From Verrucomicrobiota bacterium (GTDB taxonomy: Bacteria; Verrucomicrobiota; Verrucomicrobiia; Methylacidiphilales; Verrucolacustridaceae), in the NCBI GenBank assembly GCA_010031845.1, contig RGYX01000022.1, positions 1-10,559 on the forward strand: a DNA stretch of 10,559 bases, written 5' to 3'. Position 1 is the stretch's first letter; each line of letters opens with the position of its first letter. Both the position numbers and the translations under genes were made by a program. The notes under the pieces are model-generated. The model had not been told where the DNA came from. It was given only the letters and a program-made list of their open reading frames with translations, and ran no database searches. This document shows positions 1 through 7,962 of this stretch, one piece after another.

Positions 1-2640
1 AGACTCGACCTGATCCGGCATTTTCTCCGAGAGGAGGAGTCGAAACTCGCCGCACAGGCCAAAAGCGGGGTGTCGGGTTTGGAGGTGGCTCATCAGCGGG
101 CCGGGCTCCTGTCCGGCGTCCTGATTCATCTTTGGAACCATGCCGGGGATGTGGGTTCCAAAAACCGGCTCGTCCTGGGTGCGGTGGGCGGTTTTGGCCG
201 GGAAGAAATGAGTCCAGCCAGCGATGTGGATCTGGTCTTCATTCGTGAAGGGGGAAAGGAAAAGGCTGAGGAGGAGGTAGTCCGGCAGATTCTTTACGTC
301 CTTTGGGATATCGGTCTCAAGGTCGGGCATGCCTGCCGGACGGTGACGGAGACGATCGAGCGGGCGGAAAACGAGCCGATGATCAAGACCGCACTGCTCG
401 ACGCCCGCTGTTTGGCCGGATCCGCAACGCTCTGGCAGCAGTTTACCTCCGAGTTTGTCAAAAAAAGTCTTAACCGAGGGGTGGAGAGCTATCTTTCCTG
501 GCGGTTGGAAAATCAAGCCGCCCGGCATGCGAAGGAGGGGGGCACGATTTATGTGCAGGAGCCTAACCTCAAAACCGGGGTGGGTGGCCTCAGGGATTTT
601 CACAATCTTCGCTGGGTGGGAAAAGTGAGCGGCCAAGGGGTAAGTTTGGGGGAATTGGCCGCCCAAGGTTGGTTAGGGGGGGAGGAGGCAACCCTTGCGG
701 AAAAGTCTTACGCCTTTCTCATGACCGTACGGGAGTGGCTGCATGATTTGCAGGGGGGTGCGGGGGATGTGCTGACGCTGCGTCTTCAAGGGGAATTGGC
801 AGTGGCCATGGGCTACCCCCAGCCCAATATTCTTCGTCAAAGCGAAGCTTTGATGCGGGAGGTGTACGGCCACATGCGGTCGATCCATTTGATCTGCAAC
901 CCAGCCGCCACCCGGATCTGTCAGCAGATCACGGGAAAGCCGCGCGGTATCTGGTCCTTTTTTTCCGGGTGGCAGGGATCGCGAAGGGCCACGGACGGGT
1001 TCATTCTCCAAGGAGCCGAGCTTGAGGCGGAAAACACCCAAATCTTCATGCAGGATCCTTCCCGGATGATCCGGGTTTTTCGAATTCTGCAGGATCAGGG
1101 GTCTGTTCCGAGCGCCCAACTGGTGGCCCTTCTCCGCGCCAACTTTGGCTTATTGACGGATGAACTCCTGGGCCGGCGGGAAGTCCAAGAAGTCTTTCTA
1201 CATATTCTCAGACAGAAGGGCAAAGTTGCACGGATTCTCCGGTTGATGCACGAGAACGGGGTGCTCGGTCGGATTATCCCGGAATTCGCGCCCCTGACCT
1301 GTTTGGTGCAACACGAATTCTTCCACCGCTACACCGCCGATGAGCACACCTTGGTCTGTCTGGAGCAACTGGATGCGATGTTGGATTCAAAGGATCCCGA
1401 TCTAAGAAAATACTCGGAGCTGTATGCGCGCGTGGAAGCCCCCGAAATTCTGGCCTTGGCGATGTTGCTGCATGATACCGGCAAGGCTGAGTTGAGCCGG
1501 AATCATGAGGAGGTGGGGGCAGGAAATGCCGTTCGGGTGGCCCGGCGTTTCCATTTCTGGGGTCGAAGCCTCTCTCTGATGACTTTCCTGGTGGATCACC
1601 ATATGACCTTGGGTAACTTTGCCCGGAAAAATCTGGATGAACCCGAGACGATCCGGGCGTTTGCACGGATTGTTCAGGATGAGGAGAGGTTGGATTTGCT
1701 GATGTTGGTTTCTGCCGCCGATGTTCGGGCGGTGGCGGGAAAAAACAACTGGTCCAGCTGGCGCGAGCTTCTGGTCTGGGATCTCTATTCGCGGACCAAA
1801 CGAATGCTCGCGGGTGAGGAGGAGTTTCTCCGGGCTGAGGAGGAGGAACGTGCCGGGAGAACCCGGCAGGTGGCCACGGTCCTGAACGGGAGGTTTTCCG
1901 AGCAGGAGATGCGAAATCACTTGGAGCGAATGGGGGCGTCTTATCTGCGGCAATGCACCGCCGAGTTGGTGGCCCGTCATATTTATGCCGTCCACGACTT
2001 TCTGGAAAGAAGGGTGGCGGGCTCCCAAGCCTTGGTTCCTTTGGTGGTCTGGCAGGATTATCCCGAAGAGGGTTATACCGAGGTCATTGTGGTGACGTGG
2101 AACCGGGAAAAGCTTTTCAGCAAGATTGCCGGCAGCTTTGCCGTCGCCGGGATCAATATTCTCAGCGCCAATATCTTTACCCGCAACGACGATGTGGTGG
2201 TCGACACCTTCCGCGTCTGCACGGATCGACTGGAACCGGTCAGCCACCGCATCGACCGGGAACTTTTCGAAAAAACCCTGACGGAAGCCCTGGGGGCAAC
2301 CGAGGACCACCTTGCAGAGCGGCTTGCGGGATTGGGACCGACCATGTGGCAAAAGGCCATCGGGGAGGCGGAATTCCCCGCAAGTTTACGGATGGACATG
2401 GAAAGTGAGCCCGGAAGGACCTTGGTCCATGTGCAGGCTCCCGATCGGGTCGGGCTTTTGCACGCGCTGACCCGTGCCATCTCGGAGGAGGGAATTCAGA
2501 TCGAGGGAGCGCGGATCACCACGGAAAAAGGTGCCGCCATCGACACCTTTAGTATCGTCGGTCAGGAAGGTGGACCGGTCACCGATCCGGCGGAACTGGA
2601 TCGGCTCCTGGCACGGCTGAAAGGGGTGGTCAGCCGGTGA
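1..2640 (+). CDS. glnD: Bifunctional PII uridylyltransferase / uridylyl-removing enzyme GlnD, 5' end missing
   Basis: GlnD adds UMP to PII signalling proteins when glutamine is low and removes it when glutamine is high, so it is the cytoplasmic nitrogen-status sensor. The frame is open to the first base of the window, and the residues before the first possible start (GTG at 70) look like normal GlnD N-terminal sequence, so the true start lies upstream; 879 residues are visible. Numbering codons from base 1: the nucleotidyltransferase motif GGFGREEM is at 63-70 with catalytic Asp75 and Asp77 (SDVD). The family helical-domain motif EPNLK...GGLRD begins near 187 (nt 559). The HD hydrolase domain has DEHTL (His449), HD at 491-492 and HH at 533-534. 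Two ACT domains follow (about 693-742 and 807-879), which in this family sense glutamine. All catalytic motifs for both activities are present, so both are probably functional. The TGA stop overlaps the next gene's GTG start. Confidence 0.96.
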   Translation, partial: RLDLIRHFLREEESKLAAQAKSGVSGLEVAHQRAGLLSGVLIHLWNHAGDVGSKNRLVLGAVGGFGREEMSPASDVDLVFIREGGKEKAEEEVVRQILYVLWDIGLKVGHACRTVTETIERAENEPMIKTALLDARCLAGSATLWQQFTSEFVKKSLNRGVESYLSWRLENQAARHAKEGGTIYVQEPNLKTGVGGLRDFHNLRWVGKVSGQGVSLGELAAQGWLGGEEATLAEKSYAFLMTVREWLHDLQGGAGDVLTLRLQGELAVAMGYPQPNILRQSEALMREVYGHMRSIHLICNPAATRICQQITGKPRGIWSFFSGWQGSRRATDGFILQGAELEAENTQIFMQDPSRMIRVFRILQDQGSVPSAQLVALLRANFGLLTDELLGRREVQEVFLHILRQKGKVARILRLMHENGVLGRIIPEFAPLTCLVQHEFFHRYTADEHTLVCLEQLDAMLDSKDPDLRKYSELYARVEAPEILALAMLLHDTGKAELSRNHEEVGAGNAVRVARRFHFWGRSLSLMTFLVDHHMTLGNFARKNLDEPETIRAFARIVQDEERLDLLMLVSAADVRAVAGKNNWSSWRELLVWDLYSRTKRMLAGEEEFLRAEEEERAGRTRQVATVLNGRFSEQEMRNHLERMGASYLRQCTAELVARHIYAVHDFLERRVAGSQALVPLVVWQDYPEEGYTEVIVVTWNREKLFSKIAGSFAVAGINILSANIFTRNDDVVVDTFRVCTDRLEPVSHRIDRELFEKTLTEALGATEDHLAERLAGLGPTMWQKAIGEAEFPASLRMDMESEPGRTLVHVQAPDRVGLLHALTRAISEEGIQIEGARITTEKGAAIDTFSIVGQEGGPVTDPAELDRLLARLKGVVSR

Positions 2641-4307
2641 AAAAAAGGCACCGTCATTTGGAATTGGAGCCAGGAGATTTGCTCCAAGCCAAAAAATTAG
2701 CCGCCCGCATCGTGGCTTGCGCCCAAAAAGAGTTTGGGGCCGAACGGGTGGCCCTTTACCTCCTAAATCCCAACTATGGGGATTTGGAAATGGAGGCTTC
2801 GTTGGGGGTGGCCTCCTCGGTCCGGCGAAAAAGGCTGGTGCCGGGACAGGGCTTGGCCGGTTGGGTGGCCAGCCGGGGGATTTCCGCCCGGGCGGATTTG
2901 CAGAAAAGCAGCTGGGGATTGGGTTCGGGAGGAAGCGAAATGGCGGCTCCCATTAGCGAAGGGGAAAATCTCATTGGCGTTCTGGTGGTGGGGACCAGAA
3001 AAAGGAATTTTTTCTCCGAGGGGCAGGAGGCCGAACTACAGGGGATGGCCCTGGAGGCGGCTCGTTGGTTGAGTTTGGCCTGGAAGGTGGCGGGCACGAG
3101 CGAGGAAAGCCGCCGGTCGGCTGCTTTGGCGGAAGTGGGGGCAGCCATCGGGGCGGAGGAGACACCGGAGGCCATCCTCAACCGGGTGGCCCGGGAAGCA
3201 GCCCGGCTTTCCGGGGCGAAACTTGCCTCCATTTTTCTTCTCGATCCGCGAAAGCGGGAGCTATCGCTGGAGGTGTGTAGTGGGGGTTCCCCCGCCTATC
3301 GCAAGCAGGCTCCCATCGAAGTTTCCGAAACCGCCTTGGGTTATGTGGTTCGTCGCGGAAAGCCGATCTCCGTCCGGGATGTGGGTTCCAGCCCGCAGGA
3401 TCCGCACACCGACCGGATCCGGGAGGAGGGCCTGGTTTCCGTGCTGGCGGTTCCGCTCGTGGAAAAGAAAGAGGGAACCGGTGTTTTGTGTGTGGCCACG
3501 GCGAAGACCCGCAGGTTTCCCGATGCAGAAATTCGCCTCTTAGTGGGATTGGCCGGATTGGCGGCAGCGGCTTTGGGAAGATCCCGGTTATCCGGTCGGC
3601 TCGACCGTACGGAAGAGGAGTTGCGCAACCGGGAGAGGCTCTCCTCTTTGGGAATGTTGGCTGCGGAGGTGGCCCATGAGGTCCGGAACCCCTTGGCGGT
3701 GATCCGGATGCTTTGGCACACGGCCCTCCGCGGATTGCCAACCTCCGAAACCCAGCAGAAAGACCTGAATTTGATCGAATCCAAACTGGCGCAGATGAAT
3801 GGAATTCTGGACCGGGTTCTCAATCTGGCCCGCTCGGCCGATCCGGAGATTGGCGCGGTGGATGGAACGGATCTGATGGAGGAGGTCACTCTTCTCACCC
3901 GAACCAAGCTTTCGACTGCCCGAATCCGGGTGACGAAAAAAGTCCCACCTCGGGGGAAAGCGATGATTCGGGGGGATCGTCCTCAGTTGGAGCAGGCAGT
4001 CCTGAACTTGGTGTTGAACGCCGTGGAGGCCATGCCGAAAGGGGGTGAACTAAAATTGGGTGTTCAACCGCGAGAGCAGAATGTGTTTTTGACCGTACAG
4101 GATAGTGGCCGGGGCATGCCGAAAGAGATTGCGGAACGCTTGTATGAACCCTTTCTGTCTCGTCGACCCGGTGGAACGGGGCTGGGGATGGCCTTGGTGC
4201 GCCGGACAGTTGAGGCGCATGGGGGTACCCTGAGGGTGGATTCGCAACCGGAAAAGGGTACGCGGGTGGAGATCCGGCTTCCCGCTTGGCCCGGCAACCG
4301 AGATTAG
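2637..4307 (+). CDS. Soluble GAF-GAF sensor histidine kinase (NtrB-like catalytic core)
   Basis: This 556-residue two-component sensor kinase autophosphorylates on histidine and would pass phosphate to a response regulator that is not in the window. There is no signal peptide or membrane segment, so it should sense a cytoplasmic cue. Domains in order: GAF about 17-147; GAF about 165-315; HisKA with H-box AHEVRNPL, phospho-acceptor His347; HATPase with N-box NLVLNAVEAM (Asn461), G1 box DSGRGM (489-494), F box YEPF (503-506) and G2 box GTGLGMAL (513-520). The HEVRNPL/NAVEAM style is shared with NtrB-type kinases. The start is GTG at 2637, inside a 4-base GTGA overlap with the glnD stop, with a weak purine-rich AAAGGGG upstream; translational coupling to glnD is likely. 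The GAF ligands cannot be read from sequence. A link to nitrogen control is inferred only from its neighbour. The stop overlaps the convergent TPR gene by 4 bases. Confidence 0.93.
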   Translation: MKKRHRHLELEPGDLLQAKKLAARIVACAQKEFGAERVALYLLNPNYGDLEMEASLGVASSVRRKRLVPGQGLAGWVASRGISARADLQKSSWGLGSGGSEMAAPISEGENLIGVLVVGTRKRNFFSEGQEAELQGMALEAARWLSLAWKVAGTSEESRRSAALAEVGAAIGAEETPEAILNRVAREAARLSGAKLASIFLLDPRKRELSLEVCSGGSPAYRKQAPIEVSETALGYVVRRGKPISVRDVGSSPQDPHTDRIREEGLVSVLAVPLVEKKEGTGVLCVATAKTRRFPDAEIRLLVGLAGLAAAALGRSRLSGRLDRTEEELRNRERLSSLGMLAAEVAHEVRNPLAVIRMLWHTALRGLPTSETQQKDLNLIESKLAQMNGILDRVLNLARSADPEIGAVDGTDLMEEVTLLTRTKLSTARIRVTKKVPPRGKAMIRGDRPQLEQAVLNLVLNAVEAMPKGGELKLGVQPREQNVFLTVQDSGRGMPKEIAERLYEPFLSRRPGGTGLGMALVRRTVEAHGGTLRVDSQPEKGTRVEIRLPAWPGNRD

Positions 4308-6043
4308 TTCAGGAGTTTCTCCAACTCGGCATCCTTGGGAACGCCAAGCTCCAAGGCGCGGTTGTAGTGGCGTTTGGCCAATTCTTTGGAGGGGGGATTC
4401 TGGGTGGCGTAAATCACAGCCAAATTGAAATGGGCGTCGCCGTAACTGTCGTCCAGCTCGATGGCTTTGCGGCACTCCTGTTCGGCGGCCTCCTGCAATC
4501 CCTTGCGGGAGGAGGAAATGCCGAGGTAGTTACGGGTTTTTGCATCGTTGGGATCCAGCGCCACCGCCCGGCTTAACACCTGAATGGCATCGTCATATTT
4601 TTCCTGCTGGACCAGCACGATGCCCAAAACCGAGTGGGAAAAGGCATCGTTGGGCGCGACTCGGATGGCCTCGCGAAGCGGCTTCTCCGCCTCGGGATAT
4701 TTCTGCTGCTGGAAGCGGACCACCCCCAAATTGGAAAGGGCGTAGATCGATTGAGGGTATTTCGCCAGAATCTGTTCGTAGGCGGTCGCCGCCTCGTCAA
4801 ATTTCTTTTCGTTGTATAGGGAGGTAGCTTTGGCGGCGACATCCTTAAACTCCTCCGGGATGCGTGGTTTTTCCGAGAAGCTTTCCGGGCTGGCAGGTTT
4901 CTCCGCATCCTTGGACAGGGTGGGAGTGTTGCCCGAAGTGGAGGAGGGGACGGCCGGTTCGGGGGCCACGAGGGAGGGAGCGGACACCTTTAACATGTCC
5001 TGTTCTTCGTTGGTCAGGGAAACCAGAGGCGAGCTCAGAACTTCCATTTGGGTCTTGAGAGCTTCGGTGGATACGGCGAGATTTTTGAATTCATCCAAGA
5101 CCAATCGGCGGGCGGCTTCGCGCCGGGCCTGTTCCTTGAGTTGGCGGTCCAGAATCGAGCGCAGCATGGCGTTTTCCTTGGCCAACGTGGAGTCGGATTT
5201 GCCTACAGTCCCGGCGGACTGCAACTGGGTCGTCAGGCTGGCGATCTGTTTTTTGTAATCGTCGTTGGCTCGGGTCAGCTCGGTGGATCGGGCGTTGGCT
5301 TCCGCCAATTTTTTCTCCAGGGAATCAACCTGACCCCGGAGGGAGGTCATCTCGCCTGAAAGTTCGCCGCCGGCGGCCTTCTTCAGGCTTTCCTCGGTGG
5401 CGGTCAGCTTCTGCCGTAAGCTTGTGTTTTCATCCTGTAGCTTGGCCATGTTGGCGTCAGGCGTAGGCGAGGCAGCGAGTCTCTCCTTGAGCTGCCTTTT
5501 CTCGGCCACGGCCTGCTCCAGATCGTTTTTAGCCTGCTTGAGTTCGGTCCGGGTTGATTCCAAGTCGCCAGTCAGGGCGATGATCTTCTGCCGCAGGGCG
5601 GAGGGGTCGTCCGAGGTGACAAGCGGCGCGGAAGGGGTTTCCGACTTTGGCGTGGCCGGGGCCGGAGTTTCGGAAGGGGCGGGAGCCGGCTTCGCGGCGG
5701 GTTTTTCTGGGGCGGGCGTGGCTGGTTTTTCCGCCGCGTTCGGGGAGGTGTCCTTGGCCGATTTTAGGTTGGAAAGCTTGTCATTGAGATATTTGATACG
5801 GTATTTGACGATCGTCGGCTCCCACTCAGGGTTTTCGTTTTTTAGTTTTTCCAGTTTGTTCAGGGCGTTTTCGTATTTTTCACGGGCTTGGGATTTTTGG
5901 CCGGTATTATCCAGCTTGTCCCCCTCGTTGATCATGACGTAGATCTGCAGGTAATCGTCTTGGGGAGAAGCGGCCGGATGGGTGGAGGGAATCGCCAAAA
6001 GGAAGCAGGCGGCCAGGGTTGCGAAAATCTTGCGGAACTTCAT
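4304..6043 (-). CDS. Exported coiled-coil and TPR repeat protein, function unknown
   Basis: 579 residues from ATG at 6043. This start is chosen because it opens directly into a signal peptide (KFRKIFATLAACFLLAIP, probable cleavage after about residue 25); an upstream in-frame ATG at 6157 would bury it behind 38 residues and overlap the divergent gene. After the signal come a short helical segment (about 28-95), a Pro/Ala/Lys-rich linker (about 103-142), a long coiled coil with heptad-like Leu spacing (about 147-340), a Ser/Pro linker (355-395), and about five TPR units (398-567) with typical pairs such as LGVVRFQQQKYPEAE and LGIVLVQQEKYDDAI. It has no enzymatic motif. TPRs bind protein partners, so a periplasmic scaffold or envelope-assembly role is possible, but that is inference. 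No clear Shine-Dalgarno lies before the ATG. It sits alone on the minus strand, convergent with the kinase and divergent from the HNH gene. Confidence 0.88.
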   Translation of the reverse strand: MKFRKIFATLAACFLLAIPSTHPAASPQDDYLQIYVMINEGDKLDNTGQKSQAREKYENALNKLEKLKNENPEWEPTIVKYRIKYLNDKLSNLKSAKDTSPNAAEKPATPAPEKPAAKPAPAPSETPAPATPKSETPSAPLVTSDDPSALRQKIIALTGDLESTRTELKQAKNDLEQAVAEKRQLKERLAASPTPDANMAKLQDENTSLRQKLTATEESLKKAAGGELSGEMTSLRGQVDSLEKKLAEANARSTELTRANDDYKKQIASLTTQLQSAGTVGKSDSTLAKENAMLRSILDRQLKEQARREAARRLVLDEFKNLAVSTEALKTQMEVLSSPLVSLTNEEQDMLKVSAPSLVAPEPAVPSSTSGNTPTLSKDAEKPASPESFSEKPRIPEEFKDVAAKATSLYNEKKFDEAATAYEQILAKYPQSIYALSNLGVVRFQQQKYPEAEKPLREAIRVAPNDAFSHSVLGIVLVQQEKYDDAIQVLSRAVALDPNDAKTRNYLGISSSRKGLQEAAEQECRKAIELDDSYGDAHFNLAVIYATQNPPSKELAKRHYNRALELGVPKDAELEKLLN

Positions 6044-6056
6044 GGCAGGAAGGGAA

Positions 6057-6085
6057 ATTAGGCGGTCAGATGGCGTTTCGGGCAA
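6057..6085 (-). promoter_or_regulatory. Weak candidate promoter for the TPR gene
   Basis: On the minus strand, TTGCCC (plus 6080-6085, 4 of 6 to the -35 consensus) is separated by 17 bases from CCTAAT (plus 6057-6062, 4 of 6 to the -10 consensus). This would give a leader of only several bases before the ATG at 6043, consistent with the absence of a Shine-Dalgarno. The matches are modest and the call is tentative. Confidence 0.25.
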
Positions 6086-6101
6086 GAGAAAACGAGGCCC
6101 G

Positions 6102-6129
6102 TTGACGATAACTTTCTTCCGTCTAATAC
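6102..6129 (+). promoter_or_regulatory. Candidate sigma70-type promoter for the HNH gene
   Basis: TTGACG at 6102-6107 matches the -35 consensus in 5 of 6 positions. Possible -10 elements are TAATAC (6124-6129, 16-base spacer, weak match) or TCTAAT (6122-6127, 5 of 6 match but only a 14-base spacer). Local A/T richness against a GC-rich background supports a promoter in the 105-base divergent gap. Transcription would begin around 6135, close to the ATG at 6137, which favours use of the next start at 6149. Confidence 0.35.
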
Positions 6130-6138
6130 AAACTATAT

Positions 6139-6142
6139 GGAG
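6139..6142 (+). promoter_or_regulatory. Ribosome binding site deciding the HNH start
   Basis: GGAG lies 6 bases before the ATG at 6149, a good Shine-Dalgarno spacing. The alternative ATG at 6137 has no such site in front of it and itself overlaps the GGAG. Confidence 0.45.
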
Positions 6143-6148
6143 TTGTCC

Positions 6149-6745
6149 ATGCCCCAAGGAGTGTTAGTGCTGAACCGCTTTTGGCAGGCGGTACACATCT
6201 GCTCCGTTCGTCGGGCCTTCAGTCTTCTGTACATGGGGCACGCCCAGGTGGTGGAGGGGAACGGGGAGGATTTCCGCACGTTTGATTTCAATCGCTGGAG
6301 GGACCTCAGCCAGAGCTATGAGGGTGAGGATGCCATGCAGACCATCAGCTTCCGCATCCGGATCCCCCAGGTGATCGTGCTGATGCTTTTCGACCGTATT
6401 CCCAAAAAGGAAGTGAAGCTTACCCGACAGAACGTTTTCGAGCGCGACTCCTTCACCTGCCAGTATTGCGGGGCCAACAAGGATCGCCGGGACCTGAATA
6501 TTGACCATGTCATTCCCCGAGACCAGGGAGGCACCACCAAGTGGGAGAACGTGGTCTGCTCATGCATTCCCTGCAACACCCGCAAGGGAAACCGGCGCCC
6601 GCATGAGGCCTCGATGAAACTCATCCGCAAGCCCAAGCGACCGAAGCTGCGGACCTTCCTAAATGTGCAGATTTCCCGCCATGGCCCGGAAACCTGGCGG
6701 CATTTTTTGGATCTGGCCTACTGGAACGTGGAGTTGAGCGACTGA
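6149..6745 (+). CDS. HNH endonuclease-family protein, stand-alone
   Basis: 198 residues from ATG at 6149 (an in-frame ATG at 6137 would add MELS). The protein starts with the segment VLVLNRFWQAVHICSVRRAF, typical of a widespread bacterial family whose members open with VLVLN...SVRRA and end in a Zn-finger-like HNH domain. The HNH part has CQYC (Cys104/Cys107), DHVIPRDQGG with His120, WEN with Asn134, then CIPCN..K (Cys139/Cys142, Asn143, Lys146). The two CxxC pairs would bind structural zinc; the His/Asn residues form the beta-beta-alpha metal nuclease site that nicks or cuts DNA. The tail is basic (KLIRKPKRPKLR), fitting nucleic acid binding. The physiological role of this family is not established to my knowledge. 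No methyltransferase, integrase or phage gene is beside it, so restriction or homing roles have no local support. Confidence 0.9.
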   Translation: MPQGVLVLNRFWQAVHICSVRRAFSLLYMGHAQVVEGNGEDFRTFDFNRWRDLSQSYEGEDAMQTISFRIRIPQVIVLMLFDRIPKKEVKLTRQNVFERDSFTCQYCGANKDRRDLNIDHVIPRDQGGTTKWENVVCSCIPCNTRKGNRRPHEASMKLIRKPKRPKLRTFLNVQISRHGPETWRHFLDLAYWNVELSD

Positions 6746-6759
6746 AGAAGTCGCAACCG

Positions 6760-6779
6760 CCCCGCCTCGCCGGGGTTTT
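6760..6779 (+). terminator. Possible short intrinsic terminator after the HNH gene
   Basis: CCCCG (6760-6764) can pair with CGGGG (6771-6775) across a 6-base loop, followed directly by TTTT (6776-6779). The stem is only 5 bp and the T run is short, and the T run overlaps the assigned TTG start of the next gene. The call is weak. Confidence 0.25.
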
Positions 6780-7914
6780 GTCCGATTCCGGGGAGCGTGC
6801 CCGGCTTTTCCCGGTGACCCGTCAGGGCATCTTTCTGGCGCATGCCGCCGTGGCCCCGATCAGCGGGCCTGCCCGGCAAGCGATGGACGCGTGGTCAGAG
6901 AGCGCCACCCACGGCCAGCAGGAGAATCTTGAGATTTGGAAAAGGGTTCGCCAGACGCGCGAAATCGCGGCCCGCTTCCTCGGTTGCGATTGGGAGGAGG
7001 TTTCCCTGTTGGGGCCGACCGCCCTGGGTTTGGGGTTGGTGGCGCTGGGTCTTTCCTGGAAGCCGGGGGACGAGGTGGTGTACGACCCATTGGACTACCC
7101 GGCCAATGTTTATCCCTGGCTCGATCTCGTCCGCCGGGGCGTTCGCCCGGTTCCGCTGAAAAGGCAACCGGGGGAGGCCATTCGATGGGAGACTGTGCAG
7201 GCGGTGCTTTCGCCCAAAACACGCCTGGTCAGTCTGGCCACCGCGCATTACCTGAGCGGGCTCCTGCCGGAACTTTCCCGCATCGGCCCGGAATTGAAAA
7301 AACGGGGAGTCCTCCTTTGTCTCGACGGGATTCAGACCCTGGGAGTTTTGCCCACCGCCTTTCCGGAGGCTGATTTTTTGGCGGCCGACGCCCACAAATG
7401 GATGTTGGGTCCGGTGGGGGCGGGGGTTTTGATGGTACGCAAAAGGGTCTGGGAGCAGCTGCACCCCCCACTCTTGGGTTCCTGGAATGTGGTCAGTCCG
7501 GAATTTTTGGCCCAGACAAAAATGGAGTTTGAGGGGGAGGGCAGGAGATACGAGCCGGGCAGTCTGAATCTGCCTGGGATTGAGGGAATGCGGGCTTCGT
7601 TGGAGCTTCTGGAAAGTCTGGGAAGGGAGAGCGTGACGGATCACGTTTTGGGTTTGGCCTGTCAGGTGAGGGAGGGCGCCCGAAAGGCCGGCTTTCACAT
7701 TTACGGGGGCCGGGATGAGAACCGGGTGATCACCAGCCTGGTTGAGCCCCGCGGCGGGTGGGAACCGGTAAAAAAAAGGATGGAAGAGGAGCACGTCCGC
7801 CTTTCCTGGAGAAAGGAACATGAAGGAAAGGTTCTGCTACGGGTCTCTCCCCATGCTTCCAACACGGTTGGGGAAATCCAAAAATTTCTCTCTCTTTTGG
7901 GAACCGCGGATTGA
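6778..7914 (+). CDS. Class V aminotransferase (PLP-dependent, cysteine desulfurase / isopenicillin N epimerase-like)
   Basis: 378 residues of a fold-type I PLP enzyme. The cofactor lysine is Lys207 in ADAHKWMLGP, preceded by Asp183 and Gln186 in DGIQTLG, which contact the PLP ring, and by His157 in ATAHYLSG. RRYEPGSLN (256-264) and RVSPHASNT (Arg355) are the substrate and carboxylate-binding motifs of class V enzymes. There is no obvious catalytic Cys loop of the NifS/IscS/SufS type, so the closer comparison is the broad epimerase/kynureninase-like branch; the substrate is unknown. The start is uncertain: TTG at 6778 is used because the FPVTR...IFLAHA opening expected for the family begins before the next candidate, GTG at 6814; neither has a convincing ribosome binding site. 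It lies 32 bases after the HNH gene and 48 bases before rpmH, and may share a transcript with the former. Confidence 0.88.
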   Translation: MSDSGERARLFPVTRQGIFLAHAAVAPISGPARQAMDAWSESATHGQQENLEIWKRVRQTREIAARFLGCDWEEVSLLGPTALGLGLVALGLSWKPGDEVVYDPLDYPANVYPWLDLVRRGVRPVPLKRQPGEAIRWETVQAVLSPKTRLVSLATAHYLSGLLPELSRIGPELKKRGVLLCLDGIQTLGVLPTAFPEADFLAADAHKWMLGPVGAGVLMVRKRVWEQLHPPLLGSWNVVSPEFLAQTKMEFEGEGRRYEPGSLNLPGIEGMRASLELLESLGRESVTDHVLGLACQVREGARKAGFHIYGGRDENRVITSLVEPRGGWEPVKKRMEEEHVRLSWRKEHEGKVLLRVSPHASNTVGEIQKFLSLLGTAD

Positions 7915-7939
7915 CTCCGCCCCGTTTCCTCGGCACGAT
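7911..7939 (+). promoter_or_regulatory. Weak candidate promoter for the rpmH cluster
   Basis: TTGACT (7911-7916, 5 of 6 to the -35 consensus) overlaps the aminotransferase stop codon. CACGAT (7934-7939, 3 of 6) follows after a 17-base spacer and would start transcription about 18 bases before the rpmH ATG. The -10 is poor, so the cluster may instead depend partly on readthrough. Confidence 0.2.
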
Positions 7940-7962
7940 TTTCCCCTTACCAATCTCACGGA

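Noticed and set aside
1402..2352. Long antisense open frame of about 316 codons under glnD
   Set aside because: It is a mirror of a GC-rich coding region with no recognisable domain, and it lies opposite a fully conserved gene.
70..2640. GTG at 70 as the glnD start
   Set aside because: The frame is open to base 1, and the residues before 70 (RLDLIRHFLREEESKL...) look like GlnD N-terminal helix, so the gene starts outside the window.
6044..6157. Upstream ATG (6157, minus strand) for the TPR protein
   Set aside because: It would place 38 non-family residues before a clear signal peptide and overlap the divergent HNH gene and its promoter region.
7105..7120. DnaA-box-like TTATCCCTG
   Set aside because: It is a single imperfect match inside a coding region, with no cluster or AT-rich unwinding element nearby.
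6895..7821. Antisense open frame under the aminotransferase
   Set aside because: It is low-complexity and lies opposite a gene whose PLP motifs are intact.
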